Of a DNA stretch of 64,000 nucleotides, positions 25,364 through 34,221 are shown piece after piece. Each line of letters starts with the position of its first letter. Position 1 is the stretch's first letter. Origin of the DNA: Deltaproteobacteria bacterium (GTDB lineage Bacteria > Myxococcota > Myxococcia > Myxococcales > 40CM-4-68-19); the NCBI GenBank assembly GCA_005879535.1, contig VBKI01000063.1:20055-84054 (forward strand), read 5' to 3'. A program made the translations under genes and the position numbers. The notes under the pieces are model-generated. The model ran no database searches and had not been told where the DNA came from. It was given only the letters and a program-made list of their open reading frames with translations.

Positions 25364-26320
25364 TCAGCCTTGCTCGTCCGCCGGCGGGCGACGCAGCCAG
25401 GAGGCCAGCAGCGCAACGGCGAGGATCCCCGCGATGATCATGAGGGATGTCCCGGTCGGAAGGTCGACCCACTTGTAGAGCAGCATCTTCAGGCCGACGA
25501 AGATGAGGATCGCCGCGAGCCCAGGCTTGAGGTAGCGCAGCCGCGTCAGCGCCCCCCGTACGACGAAGTAGAGGGCCCGCAGACCGAGCAGCGCGCAGAT
25601 GTTGCTGGAAAAGACCAGGAACGGGTCGTCGGTGACGGCAAAGACGGCGGGGATGGAGTCGAGAGCAAAAACGAGGTCCGTAGTCTCGGCGGCGACGAGC
25701 GCAAGCAGGAGCGGCGTCGCGCAGGTGGTCTTGCCGCGACGGACAAAGAAATGGGAACCCTCGAGGTTCTTCGTCATCGGGAACTTCTTCGCCACCCAGC
25801 GGACGACGGCGCTGTCGGCGGGCTGCGCGTCTTCCTCGTCCTTGTGGAAGAGGATCTTCCATGCCGTGTAGACGAGGATGGCCCCGAAGACCGCGATCAC
25901 CCAGTGGAAGGTGCGCACCAGCGCGACGCCGGCGAGGATGAGGGTGCCGCGCAGCACGATGGCGCCGAGGACACCCCAGAAGAGGACGCGGTGCTGGTGC
26001 CGCGGCGGAATGGCGAAGCTGCGGAAGAGAAGGACGAAAACGAACAGGTTGTCGACGGAGAGCGACTTCTCCAGCAGGTACCCGGCGAAGTACTCGAGCC
26101 CCTGCTCCCCGCCGTATTTGAACCAGACGAAGAAACCGAAGCCGACCGAGAGCACGATCCAGAACACGCTCCACCAGACGGCTTCCTTGAACGTCGAGGA
26201 CTGGTCGCGCGAGGAGATTCTCAGGTCCACGGCGAGAACGACGAGGACGCCGACCAGGAAGGTCGCCCACAACAGCGGGCTGCCGATGTTGCGCGCCCCG
26301 AGGTCGACGGCGACGTTCAC
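25364..26320 (-). CDS. TerC/Alx family integral membrane protein
   Basis: 318 residues and about nine helices. The family pattern 'YLLEKSLSVDNLFVFVLLF' and 'VAAETTDLVFALDSIPAVFAV' holds the paired acidic residues thought to bind metal. Relatives export manganese or act in tellurite resistance. GTG 26320 overlaps the der stop (GTGA), so it is translated with der. Confidence 0.88.
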   Translation of the reverse strand: MNVAVDLGARNIGSPLLWATFLVGVLVVLAVDLRISSRDQSSTFKEAVWWSVFWIVLSVGFGFFVWFKYGGEQGLEYFAGYLLEKSLSVDNLFVFVLLFRSFAIPPRHQHRVLFWGVLGAIVLRGTLILAGVALVRTFHWVIAVFGAILVYTAWKILFHKDEEDAQPADSAVVRWVAKKFPMTKNLEGSHFFVRRGKTTCATPLLLALVAAETTDLVFALDSIPAVFAVTDDPFLVFSSNICALLGLRALYFVVRGALTRLRYLKPGLAAILIFVGLKMLLYKWVDLPTGTSLMIIAGILAVALLASWLRRPPADEQG

Positions 26321-27669
26321 CGCCCCGCTCTCCGGGACCCGCGGGGCGTCGCGCGACTCTTCTGCCGGAAGATCAGGCGGACGGGAACACGCAGCTTGAA
26401 TTCCTCGCGCAAGCGGTTGACCAGGAACCGGCGGTAGGAGTCGTCGACCGCCTGCGGCCGGTTGCACTGGATAGCGATGGTTACCGGCTGCGTGCCGATC
26501 TGCCACGCATAGCTGAAGCGTACGGGGAACCCGCGAAAGAGCGGCGCCGGGTGCTCGTCCTGCATGGCCTGCACCCATTCGTTGAGCCGCGGGGTGGGGA
26601 TCCGTGTGGCAGCCTCGTCGTGCAGCTCGGCGGCAATCTCGAGAATGTGCTGGACGCGGGTCCCCTGCAGCGCGCTCACGAAGAGCAGGGGCGCGAAGCC
26701 GACGTGCTGCAGGTGACGTTGCGCCTCGTCGCGCAGGCGGCGCGCTTCGCCTTCCTTGTCCTGCACCAGGTCCCACTTGTTGACGGCCAGGATGACCGCG
26801 CGCCCGCGCTCCTCGGCCTGTGCGGCGATGCGAGCGTCCTGATCGACCCCGAGCTGCGTCGCGTCCGTGAGCACGACCACCACGTCGGCGTGCTCCACCG
26901 CGCGCAACGCCCGCTGCGCCGAGAACACTTCCACCTTGTCGACCACGTGCCGCTTCTTGCGCAGTCCCGCGGTGTCGGTGAGCACGTACCGCCGGCCCTT
27001 CCAGACCAGCTCCTCATCCACGGCATCCCGCGTCGTCCCTGGCGAGGCGGACGCCACGAAGCGCTCCTCGCCGAGGAGCCGGTTCAAGAGCGTGCTCTTG
27101 CCGACGTTCGGCCGGCCCAGGACCGCCAGACGGATGGTCTTCTCCGTTTCCCGGGCATCCTCGCCCGCCGCTTCCGGTAGCTTCTGCACCACGGCGTCGA
27201 GCAGGTCGCCCACACCGCGCCCGTGCTCGGCGCTCAGCGGAAAGACGTCGAAGCCCATCCCATGGAGCTCGCCCAGGTCGAGCGACTCCTCCCGCCGGTT
27301 GGAATCGACTTTGTTGGCGGCGAGGAATACCGGCTTGCCACCCCGGCGCAGGAGCTGTGCCAGCTCGCGGTCGGGCGCGGCGAGCCCCTCGACGGCGTCG
27401 ACGACGAGGACGATGGCGTCGGCCTCGCGCATCGCGGCTTCCGCCTGTTCGCGCACGGCGCGAACCAGCTGCTCGTCGGTCCTCAGCGTGAACCCGCCCG
27501 TATCCACGACGCGGAAGCGCCGGTTGCCTTGCTGGGCCTCGGCGTATTGCCGATCGCGCGTGACGCCGGGCACGTCCTCGACGATGGCCAGACGCCTGCC
27601 AACGATGCGGTTGAACAAGGTTGACTTTCCCACGTTCGGGCGGCCGACGAGAGCGACGAGCGGGAGCAC
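26317..27669 (-). CDS. der: GTPase Der (EngA), 50S ribosome assembly
   Basis: 450 residues with two tandem G domains, each with 'GRPNVGKSTL' P-loops (about residues 8 and 180), 'DTGGF'/'DTAGL' G3 and 'NKVD'/'NKWD' G4. The C-terminal KH-like domain ends in 'LRVPVRLIFRQKSR', then a basic tail. The start is GTG 27669, just before the first G domain, overlapping the miaB stop by one base. Confidence 0.97.
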   Translation of the reverse strand: MLPLVALVGRPNVGKSTLFNRIVGRRLAIVEDVPGVTRDRQYAEAQQGNRRFRVVDTGGFTLRTDEQLVRAVREQAEAAMREADAIVLVVDAVEGLAAPDRELAQLLRRGGKPVFLAANKVDSNRREESLDLGELHGMGFDVFPLSAEHGRGVGDLLDAVVQKLPEAAGEDARETEKTIRLAVLGRPNVGKSTLLNRLLGEERFVASASPGTTRDAVDEELVWKGRRYVLTDTAGLRKKRHVVDKVEVFSAQRALRAVEHADVVVVLTDATQLGVDQDARIAAQAEERGRAVILAVNKWDLVQDKEGEARRLRDEAQRHLQHVGFAPLLFVSALQGTRVQHILEIAAELHDEAATRIPTPRLNEWVQAMQDEHPAPLFRGFPVRFSYAWQIGTQPVTIAIQCNRPQAVDDSYRRFLVNRLREEFKLRVPVRLIFRQKSRATPRGSRRAGR

Positions 27670-29021
27670 TACGCAGACACCACCGCCAGGCGCCGTCTCG
27701 CGGGAAGCTCGACGCGAAGCGCGCGGTCGATGACGTCGATCTGGACGCCGCGAAGCGCCACCAGGCTCGCGCTCTCGACGCGGACGTTCACCAGGTCCCC
27801 GGTTCCCGCCTCGCCGTTGAAGTGCACGGTCCAATTCTCCCGCGAGCGACCGAAGCCCGGTTCTTCGACGAGGACCTCCACGATTGCGCCGACGCGTGCG
27901 CGATGCCGGCGGAGCGTGCGTTCCATCTGCAGCGCCTGCACCTCCTCGAGGCGGCGGATGGCGACGCCGCGCGGGACCTCCCCCCACTCGCGGAGCTTGA
28001 GGATGGCCCCGGTATGCGGCCGCGGACTGTAGATGAACGAGAAGAGATTGTCGTACCCGGTCCTTCGCAAAAACTCGACGTTTTGCCGGTGCTCGTCGTC
28101 GGTTTCGCCGGGGAACCCGCAGATGATGTCGCTGGTGAGCGCGACGTGCGCCGGGAGCGCCGCGATACGCCGCTCGTATTCGGCGATGGTGTACCGGCGC
28201 CGCATGCGCTCGAGCACGCTGTCGGCGCCGTGCTGCACCGGCAGATGGAAGTGCGGCATCAGTTGCGGCACCTCGGCGAAGCAGCGGACGAGATCGTCCG
28301 ACAGGTCCATCGGATGCGAGGTGGTGAACCGGATCCGCAGCAAGCCGGGGACGGCCGCGACACGCCGGATGAGACCCGCGAAGGTGCATCCGCCGGCGTA
28401 CGAGTTCACGTTCTGGCCGATCAGCGTGATCTCGCGGACGCCGACGGCGACCAGGGAGGCCACCTCACCTACGATCTCCGCGTAGGACCGCGACACTTCT
28501 CGTCCGCGCGTGTAGGGAACCACGCAGAACGAGCAAACGTTGTCGCAGCCTTTCATCGCGGTGACGAAGGCGGTGGTCTTTCCCCGGCTGGTCTCCGGAT
28601 CGGCCTGCGGAAACAGGTAATGCTCCGTATCGACGAAATCGGTCTCCACGCCGCCCGTGTCGACCAGCTCCGGGACCTTTTCCAGATGATCCGGACCAAG
28701 GACGAAATCCACGAACGGCGCCCGAGAGAGGAGCCTTTTCTTCTCCTGTTGCGCGACGCAACCGGCCACGCCGATGCGCGTGCCGCGCTGCGCCTTCAGG
28801 AGCCGATAGCGCCCGAGCGCGGAGTAGAGCTTGTCCTCGGCCTTTTCCCGGATCGCGCAAGTATTCACCAACACGAGATCCGCGCCGTCGGGCGTTCCGA
28901 CCGGCCGCCAGCCCGCCCGCGCCAGGGCTTCGCCCATGCGCTGCGAATCGGACTCGTTCATCTGGCAGCCGAACGTGTGAATGAAGTAGCTGCGCGCCAC
29001 GGGAGAGCGGGGATATGTCAT
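27669..29021 (-). CDS. miaB: tRNA-2-methylthio-N6-dimethylallyladenosine synthase
   Basis: 450 residues. The UPF0004 domain ('FGCQMNESDS', 'VNTCAIREKAEDK', 'GCVAQQE') binds one Fe-S cluster through three Cys. The radical-SAM site is 'GCDNVCSFCVVPYTRG' (CX3CX2C). A TRAM domain ends the protein. Adds a methylthio group at A37 of tRNAs reading UNN codons. Divergent from the barrel gene at 29090. Confidence 0.97.
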   Translation of the reverse strand: MTYPRSPVARSYFIHTFGCQMNESDSQRMGEALARAGWRPVGTPDGADLVLVNTCAIREKAEDKLYSALGRYRLLKAQRGTRIGVAGCVAQQEKKRLLSRAPFVDFVLGPDHLEKVPELVDTGGVETDFVDTEHYLFPQADPETSRGKTTAFVTAMKGCDNVCSFCVVPYTRGREVSRSYAEIVGEVASLVAVGVREITLIGQNVNSYAGGCTFAGLIRRVAAVPGLLRIRFTTSHPMDLSDDLVRCFAEVPQLMPHFHLPVQHGADSVLERMRRRYTIAEYERRIAALPAHVALTSDIICGFPGETDDEHRQNVEFLRRTGYDNLFSFIYSPRPHTGAILKLREWGEVPRGVAIRRLEEVQALQMERTLRRHRARVGAIVEVLVEEPGFGRSRENWTVHFNGEAGTGDLVNVRVESASLVALRGVQIDVIDRALRVELPARRRLAVVSA

Positions 29022-29089
29022 CGCGTCCGTTTGACGTCAACGGTATCGCTCTTGACTCGGAACCTTCCTACGCGCCACTCTGCCGCGCC

Positions 29090-29827
29090 ATGCGCTCCCT
29101 CGCCGCCGTGCTCCTCGCTTTCGCCTCCTCCGCGTATGCCCAGGGCCTCGACCGCGACACCCTGCTGACCGATGCACCCGCGGTCCCCGCCGTCGGGACG
29201 GTCCGCATCGCCGGCGCTGGCGTAGCCACGGAAAAGTCCGACAGCTCCTCCTCCAGCCTCACCGGCAGCATCGGCTGGACGCCCATCGCCAACCTCCACG
29301 CCGACGTCGGCGCGTACTTCCAGTCCGGGGCGCAGGGGCCGGCGGCGCGCGTTCGCTACCAGCTGCTGAACCAATTGTCCCACGGCCTCGATCTCGCGAC
29401 CGGCGTGCGGTTCAAGACGGTCGGGTTCCATCCGGACCAGGGCGAAGTGGAGTTCCTGCTCGCAGCGGGCCGCCGCTTCGGACGTTTCGAAGTCGTCGTG
29501 AACGGCGTGTTCGGCGTCGAGACCGGCGGCGAGAACGGCAAGGACGTCGAGGCGAAGGCATTCGCGGGCTGGCGCTTCAACGATGCGGTGCGCGCGGGAA
29601 TCGACAGCCGCCTGCAGGCCGAGGTAGCGGACGAGGCGCAGACGGCGCCCCCCATCGGACAACCCCTCGTTTCCACCGGACGCGACTACGATCTGACCGC
29701 CGGGCCGTCCATCGCCTGGATGGTGACGCGGACGATTCAGGTCCAGGGGCTGTTCGGTGTGGCGCAGCCGAAGAAGACCGACATCACTTCTCCCATCGGC
29801 GTGGTGTACGCGAGCATAGACTTTTAG
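29090..29827 (+). CDS. Predicted outer-membrane beta-barrel protein
   Basis: 245 residues. Signal peptide 'MRSLAAVLLAFASSAYA' is followed by alternating-pattern strands and a C-terminal 'VVYASIDF' ending in Phe, a barrel assembly signal. Role unknown. Its TAG stop codon is the first three bases of a REP-like palindrome (29825-29863). Confidence 0.65.
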   Translation: MRSLAAVLLAFASSAYAQGLDRDTLLTDAPAVPAVGTVRIAGAGVATEKSDSSSSSLTGSIGWTPIANLHADVGAYFQSGAQGPAARVRYQLLNQLSHGLDLATGVRFKTVGFHPDQGEVEFLLAAGRRFGRFEVVVNGVFGVETGGENGKDVEAKAFAGWRFNDAVRAGIDSRLQAEVADEAQTAPPIGQPLVSTGRDYDLTAGPSIAWMVTRTIQVQGLFGVAQPKKTDITSPIGVVYASIDF

Positions 29828-29863
29828 GCGCTCCCCGCGCCTCCGGCGCGGGGTATGCGCCTA
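29825..29863 (+). repeat. REP-like palindrome, copy 1, overlapping a stop codon
   Basis: Outer arms TAGGCGC (29825-29831) and GCGCCTA (29857-29863); inner 9-bp stem CCCCGCGCC/GGCGCGGGG with loop TCC; unpaired T on the left and TAT on the right. Read against the gene, its foot is GTAG. No T tract follows, so it is not a standard terminator. Confidence 0.75.
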
Positions 29864-29882
29864 CGCCTTGGGCTGAGAACAT

Positions 29883-30395
29883 TTGTTCGTCCTCGGGCAT
29901 GTCGGCATCGGGACGCGCCTCCTCTTCGGGCTTCGCCAGCGGCTTCCTCCGCGTTGGCTCGTCTTGGGATGCCTGCTCCCCGACCTCATCGACAAGCCGC
30001 TGTTCTATGGTCTGCTCTGGACGCGAGGCCATCCCGACGCGCTGATCAGTGGTTCGCGCAGCATCGCGCACAGCGGACTGTTTCTGCTCGCGCTGCTGGC
30101 GCTCGCGCTCGCGTTGCGCCGTCCTGGACCCTGGGCCGTCTTCTCCGGCGTCGCGACCCACCTCGTGCTCGACATCGGCGGTGAGCTCGTCACCGGCGCG
30201 GTGCCGGATGCGTCGATCTGGATCGCGGTCTTGTTTCCTGCCTTGGGATGGCGTTTCCCCCGGGCGCATTTCGGCTCGCTTCTCGAGCACCTGCGACTGA
30301 GCGTGGAAAACGTGTATGCCCTCGGCGGAGAGATCGTGGGCGGAGCGATCCTGCTCCGAGCCTGGTGGCAGAAGCGGAAGACTCAGTCTTCGTAA
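29883..30395 (+). CDS. Membrane protein of the YdjM/DUF457-like putative hydrolase type
   Basis: 170 residues with four hydrophobic segments. 'LGHVGIGTRLLFGL', 'LLPDLIDKP', 'IAHSGLFLLALL' and 'ATHLVLDIGGE' match the spaced His/Asp pattern of membrane-bound putative metal-dependent hydrolases. Start TTG 29883 precedes the motif; no ATG is available nearby. Its end overlaps the 3' end of era, on the other strand, by 13 bases. Confidence 0.65.
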   Translation: MFVLGHVGIGTRLLFGLRQRLPPRWLVLGCLLPDLIDKPLFYGLLWTRGHPDALISGSRSIAHSGLFLLALLALALALRRPGPWAVFSGVATHLVLDIGGELVTGAVPDASIWIAVLFPALGWRFPRAHFGSLLEHLRLSVENVYALGGEIVGGAILLRAWWQKRKTQSS

Positions 30396-31282
30396 CCGGC
30401 CCTGCGAAGCCCCTTCGCAGTTCGCGTCCACCCCGGCTCCACGCGGACGTGGAGCTGGAGGAACACCTTGGCGCCGAGCAGCCGCTCCATCTCGCGCCGG
30501 GCACCCGTTCCAATCTCCTTCAGCCGCGAGCCTCCCTTGCCGATCACGATCGCCTTCTGGCTGTCGCGCTCCACGAGAATGGTGGCGGCGATGCGGACGA
30601 GCCCGCGGGCGCCGGTCTCGCGCTCGGATTCGTCGAACAGGTCGATCAGGACCGCCGTGCTGTAGGGAACCTCCTGCCCGGTGTGGCGCAGGAGCTGCTC
30701 GCGGACCAGCTCGGCGCAGAGATCGCGCTCTTGCATGTCCGTCCACTGCTCCGCGGGAAACATCGCCGGTCCCTCCGGCAGGTGCGCAATCAGCGCATCG
30801 ACGAAGCCGTCGACGTTGTCACCCCTGAGCGCCGACAGCGGGTACACGTCGGTCCAGGCGTGCAGGTCCTTCCAGCGATCGATCAACGGAAGAAGCTGCG
30901 CCCGTGGCACCGCATCGATCTTGTTGATCACCAGCAGCGTCGGTTTCCCGGCCGCTTTCACCTGATCGAGCGCCTTGCGGGCCGCGGCGTCGACGGCCGG
31001 CGGCCCTGCCTCGATGAGGAAGAGAGCGAGATCCGCGTCGGCGAGCGACTGCAGTGCCCGCTGGACCATGCGGGCATTCAGGCCACCCTTGGCGGTGTGG
31101 AGGCCAGGCGTGTCTAGCAGCGCGACCTGGGCATCCGGCCGCGTGATCACCCCGAGAATACGGCCGCGGGTGGTCTGCGGCTTGGGGCTGATGATGGCGA
31201 GTTTCTGGCCGATCAGGCGGTTGAGCAGCGTGCTCTTGCCGACATTGGGGCGGCCGACGATTGCGACGAAGCCTGCCCGCAT
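30383..31282 (-). CDS. era: GTPase Era, 16S rRNA maturation
   Basis: 299 residues. G domain with 'GRPNVGKSTLLNRLIG', 'DTPGLHTAKGGLN' and 'NKIDAV', then a KH domain containing 'VIGKGGSRLKEIG' that binds the 3' end of 16S rRNA. Normal length. It lies downstream of the cyclophilin gene, with REP-like copy 2 between them. Confidence 0.97.
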   Translation of the reverse strand: MRAGFVAIVGRPNVGKSTLLNRLIGQKLAIISPKPQTTRGRILGVITRPDAQVALLDTPGLHTAKGGLNARMVQRALQSLADADLALFLIEAGPPAVDAAARKALDQVKAAGKPTLLVINKIDAVPRAQLLPLIDRWKDLHAWTDVYPLSALRGDNVDGFVDALIAHLPEGPAMFPAEQWTDMQERDLCAELVREQLLRHTGQEVPYSTAVLIDLFDESERETGARGLVRIAATILVERDSQKAIVIGKGGSRLKEIGTGARREMERLLGAKVFLQLHVRVEPGWTRTAKGLRRAGYED

Positions 31283-31306
31283 CTATTGCCTGTACACGCC
31301 ACAACG

Positions 31307-31345
31307 TAGACGCATACCCGCACCCTCCGGGTGCGGGAGCGTCTA
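31307..31345 (-). repeat. REP-like palindrome, copy 2, overlapping a stop codon
   Basis: On the plus strand: outer arms TAGACGC (31307-31313) and GCGTCTA (31339-31345), inner stem CCCGCACCC/GGGTGCGGG with loop TCC, unpaired ATA and A. In the sense of the cyclophilin gene (minus strand) its first TAG is that gene's stop codon. The plus-strand foot is GTAG. Confidence 0.75.
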
Positions 31346-32005
31346 GGGCACCTTCTCGCTGCGGACGATCTCGATGTGGTCCAGCTTCGTCTGCGCGTTG
31401 CCGGCGCGTGCGATCTGCGGCACCAGATCCTGCCCTTTCACCACCTCGCCGAAGATGGTGTGCCGGTTGTTCAGGTGCGGCGTCGGCACCTCGGTGATGA
31501 AGAACTGCGACCCGTTGGTATTCGACCCCGAATTGGCCATGGCGAGCAGTCCAGGGCGATCGAACTTCTTCCCGCTCTGGAACTCGTCCTCGAAGCGGTA
31601 ACCGGGGCCACCGGTTCCCGTCCCCAGCGGATCTCCGCCCTGGATCATGAACTGCGGGATCACCCGGTGGAAGACGGTTCCGTCATAAAGCTTCGCCTTG
31701 CTCTTCTGACCGTTGCGCGGATCCACCCACTCCTGCTTGCCGGTTGCCAGACCGACGAAGTTCGCCACCGTCTTGGGCGCCTCCTTCTCGAACAGCTTGA
31801 CGACGATGTTGCCGCGGCTGGTCTGGAACACGGCGTAGAGGTCGCCGGGACCCTGGGGAATGTTCGCCATCGAGATCACGTCCTTTGCTTGGAGCTCACG
31901 CGGAGCCGCCTTGGGCTGCAGGGGAGTGGGTGTGGATGCCGGCGCGGCGTTGTCCTTGCACGATGCCAGGGCGACGGCGAGGAAGAGCGCAGTGCGTAGG
32001 CGCAT
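31343..32005 (-). CDS. Cyclophilin-type peptidyl-prolyl isomerase lipoprotein
   Basis: 220 residues. Lipobox in '[10 protein letters not shown]' suggests a lipid-anchored envelope protein. The cyclophilin core is complete: '[15 protein letters not shown]', '[12 protein letters not shown]' and 'HTIFGEVV'. Catalyses proline isomerisation during protein folding. A short linker (about 20-50) separates anchor and domain. Start ATG lies in a 13-base partial copy of the REP-like element; its stop lies in a full copy. Confidence 0.92.
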   Translation of the reverse strand: MRLRTALFLAVALASCKDNAAPASTPTPLQPKAAPRELQAKDVISMANIPQGPGDLYAVFQTSRGNIVVKLFEKEAPKTVANFVGLATGKQEWVDPRNGQKSKAKLYDGTVFHRVIPQFMIQGGDPLGTGTGGPGYRFEDEFQSGKKFDRPGLLAMANSGSNTNGSQFFITEVPTPHLNNRHTIFGEVVKGQDLVPQIARAGNAQTKLDHIEIVRSEKVP

Positions 32006-32006
32006 A
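31994..32006 (-). repeat. Partial REP-like half-element at the cyclophilin start codon
   Basis: GCGTAGGCGCATA equals one foot of REP-like copy 1. The cyclophilin ATG lies inside it. No second arm is found, so this is either a remnant or chance. Confidence 0.3.
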
Positions 32007-32052
32007 GGGCCGCGCAAAATAGCGAAGCGGAGGGAACTCGACAAGCGCGGAT

Positions 32053-33267
32053 TCAGCCCGGGGCCCAGCGCCGGGCGCGCTCCAGCAGGCCCTCGACCAG
32101 CGCCGCCTTCGCGTCCGAGTAGCGCAAGAGCGTCGTCGCTCCCGATGCGATCGCTTCCCGCTTGCCGGACGCGTACCGGCCGCGCTCTTCCGGGTGGGCG
32201 CGGAGATAGTCGCGGAGCACGAGCGCGTCTCGCCACAGCGGGCCACCCCGCTCCACGACCTGCGCGTTGAACGATACGGGTCCACGCTTGCGAAAGTACA
32301 GGCGGCCGGGTACTCCGGCCTCGCCGAAGGCCTCGTAATCGGGAATGCGCAGCGAAGGCGCCAGCTCCCGGACGCCGATCAGCAGGTCGATGATGGCCTT
32401 GCCGTCGAGGCCGGGAACGGCCGTGCTGCCGATGTGCTCGATGTCGGCGTCCACCAGGGCGGCGCGCAGGCGCGCGCTCTCCTCCGCCGCGAGGTCCGGC
32501 CAGGCGGAGTCGCTCGGGACGAGGGAAATTGCCTCGTCGAGCAGCGCGCGCTCCAGCGCCTGGGGCGTCTCGAGCGCTGCCCGGGCCGCGGCCTGTTCCG
32601 CCTCCTTCTTGCTGCGTCCGCTGCCGCGGCCGAGAGGAAACCCATCGAGCCGCACCTCCACTTCGAAGGAGCGCGCGTGGTCGGGGCCGGCGACGGAGAG
32701 CACCTTGTACTGCGGCGTCCGGCGCCGGCTCTGGAAGAGCTGCTGCAGCTCCGTCTTCGGATCGCGAGCCAGGAGCCCTTGATCGAAGAGCGGCGCCAGC
32801 AGCCGGTCCACCACCTCCTGGGTGCGCTCCAGGCCGCAGGAAAGCAGGACTGCGGCAACCACCGCCTCCAGCGCGTCGGCGAGACGCGCCGCATTCTCCC
32901 GGCCGCCGCTGCGCTGCTCGCCGCGACCGAGCAGCAGGAGATCTCCGAGGCCGAGACCTCGAGCGACGATGGCCAGAGATTCCTCCCGGACGAGGCCGGC
33001 CCGAAGCCGGGTCAGCTCGCCCTCGGACGCCTCCCGAAACCGCTCGTAGACCCGGCGCGCGATGAGAAACCCGAGGATGGCGTCGCCGAGGAATTCCAGC
33101 CGCTCGTTCGAGCGCAGCACCGGGCGGCCCGCCGACAGCGACCTCTCGTGCGCGTAGCTTCCGTGGCGCAGCGCCTCCAGGGCGAGCTGGGGATCGAGCG
33201 ATCCTTCGGGAAGACCGAGCCGGACGTTGAGCAGCGCCACCCGCTGCTGGTCGTTCAGCTCGGCCAT
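32053..33267 (-). CDS. rnc: Ribonuclease III fused to a GrpB/UPF0157 domain
   Basis: 404 residues against about 230 for normal RNase III. The endonuclease domain has the signature '[10 protein letters not shown]' (Glu55, Glu58, Asp62) and 'DALEAV' (Asp131, Glu134), so all metal-binding acids are present. The double-stranded RNA-binding domain runs about 169-238 ('[10 protein letters not shown] ... [16 protein letters not shown]'). From about 250 a GrpB-type nucleotidyltransferase-fold domain follows: '[20 protein letters not shown]' and '[19 protein letters not shown]'. The frame is continuous, with no start or stop between domains. RNase III processes rRNA and structured RNAs; the GrpB partner's activity is unsettled. 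Follows meaB by 9 nt. Confidence 0.9.
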   Translation of the reverse strand: MAELNDQQRVALLNVRLGLPEGSLDPQLALEALRHGSYAHERSLSAGRPVLRSNERLEFLGDAILGFLIARRVYERFREASEGELTRLRAGLVREESLAIVARGLGLGDLLLLGRGEQRSGGRENAARLADALEAVVAAVLLSCGLERTQEVVDRLLAPLFDQGLLARDPKTELQQLFQSRRRTPQYKVLSVAGPDHARSFEVEVRLDGFPLGRGSGRSKKEAEQAAARAALETPQALERALLDEAISLVPSDSAWPDLAAEESARLRAALVDADIEHIGSTAVPGLDGKAIIDLLIGVRELAPSLRIPDYEAFGEAGVPGRLYFRKRGPVSFNAQVVERGGPLWRDALVLRDYLRAHPEERGRYASGKREAIASGATTLLRYSDAKAALVEGLLERARRWAPG

Positions 33268-33276
33268 CGGAGAAGA

Positions 33277-34221
33277 CTACAGCCGCGCCGCTTCGTCCGC
33301 CACGCTGTAGGGATCGGTCTCGCGGCGGGCGATGCGCAGCGCGAGATCGTCGAGATGGGCGCCTTCCTGCGTCAGCTTCTCCACCGCGACCTTGAGCAGG
33401 CGGTCGCGGAGCACCTCGACCAGCTCGTTCTTCGCCCTCCGCGTCTCGCGCTGCAAAAGGCCTGGGCCGGACTTGAGGAACCGGTAGTGCGCCTCGATCG
33501 CGCTCCATACCTCGGCGACTCCCTCGTTGCGCGAAGCGACGCACTTGACGATGGCGATCTCGTGACCCGCGTCCTTCCCGACGACGTGGTTCAGCTCGAG
33601 CATCGAGCGCAAATCGCGGACGGTGCGGTCGGCGCCTTCCCGATCGCTCTTGTTGACCGCGAAGAGGTCGGCGACCTCGAGGATGCCGGCCTTGATGGCC
33701 TGGATGTCGTCGCCGAGCCCCGGCACCACGACCACCACCGTCGTGTGCGCCAGGCGGCAGACCTCCACCTCGTCCTGTCCGACGCCCACCGTCTCGATCA
33801 GGATCACGTCCTTGCCCATCGCATCCAGCACGCGGGTGCAATCGGACGTCGCCCGGGAAAGTCCGCCGAGCTGACCGCGGGTCGCCAGCGAACGGATGAA
33901 CACGCCCGGATCGAGCGCATGGTCCTGCATGCGGATGCGATCGCCCAGGATCGCCCCTCCGGTGAACGGGCTCGTGGGATCGACGGCGAGGACGCCCACC
34001 GTCTTTCCCGCCGCGCGCAGGAGCGCGACCAGCCGATCGACCAGGGTGCTCTTGCCCGCACCGGGATTACCTGTGATGCCGACGATCTGCGCGCGACCGG
34101 TGCGCGGCCAGATCTCGCGGAGGACAGCTTCCGCCTCGGGTTGCGCGTCGTCGATCTGCCGCATCAGCCGCGCGGCGGCGCGGACGTCCCCGGAGACGAT
34201 GCGTTCGGCGACGGCGCTCAT
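33277..34221 (-). CDS. meaB: Methylmalonyl-CoA mutase-associated GTPase MeaB
   Basis: 314 residues. Walker A '[17 protein letters not shown]', '[19 protein letters not shown]' and '[13 protein letters not shown]' are diagnostic of MeaB/ArgK. It gates B12 loading and protects methylmalonyl-CoA mutase, whose subunits are encoded at 47.1 and 51.8-53.5 kb. ATG overlaps the stop of the acyl-CoA dehydrogenase (ATGA). Confidence 0.95.
   Translation of the reverse strand: MSAVAERIVSGDVRAAARLMRQIDDAQPEAEAVLREIWPRTGRAQIVGITGNPGAGKSTLVDRLVALLRAAGKTVGVLAVDPTSPFTGGAILGDRIRMQDHALDPGVFIRSLATRGQLGGLSRATSDCTRVLDAMGKDVILIETVGVGQDEVEVCRLAHTTVVVVVPGLGDDIQAIKAGILEVADLFAVNKSDREGADRTVRDLRSMLELNHVVGKDAGHEIAIVKCVASRNEGVAEVWSAIEAHYRFLKSGPGLLQRETRRAKNELVEVLRDRLLKVAVEKLTQEGAHLDDLALRIARRETDPYSVADEAARL

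Noticed and set aside
29833..29853. Rho-independent terminator at the inner hairpin
   Set aside because: No T-rich tract follows; the outer covarying arms make a REP-like element a better reading.
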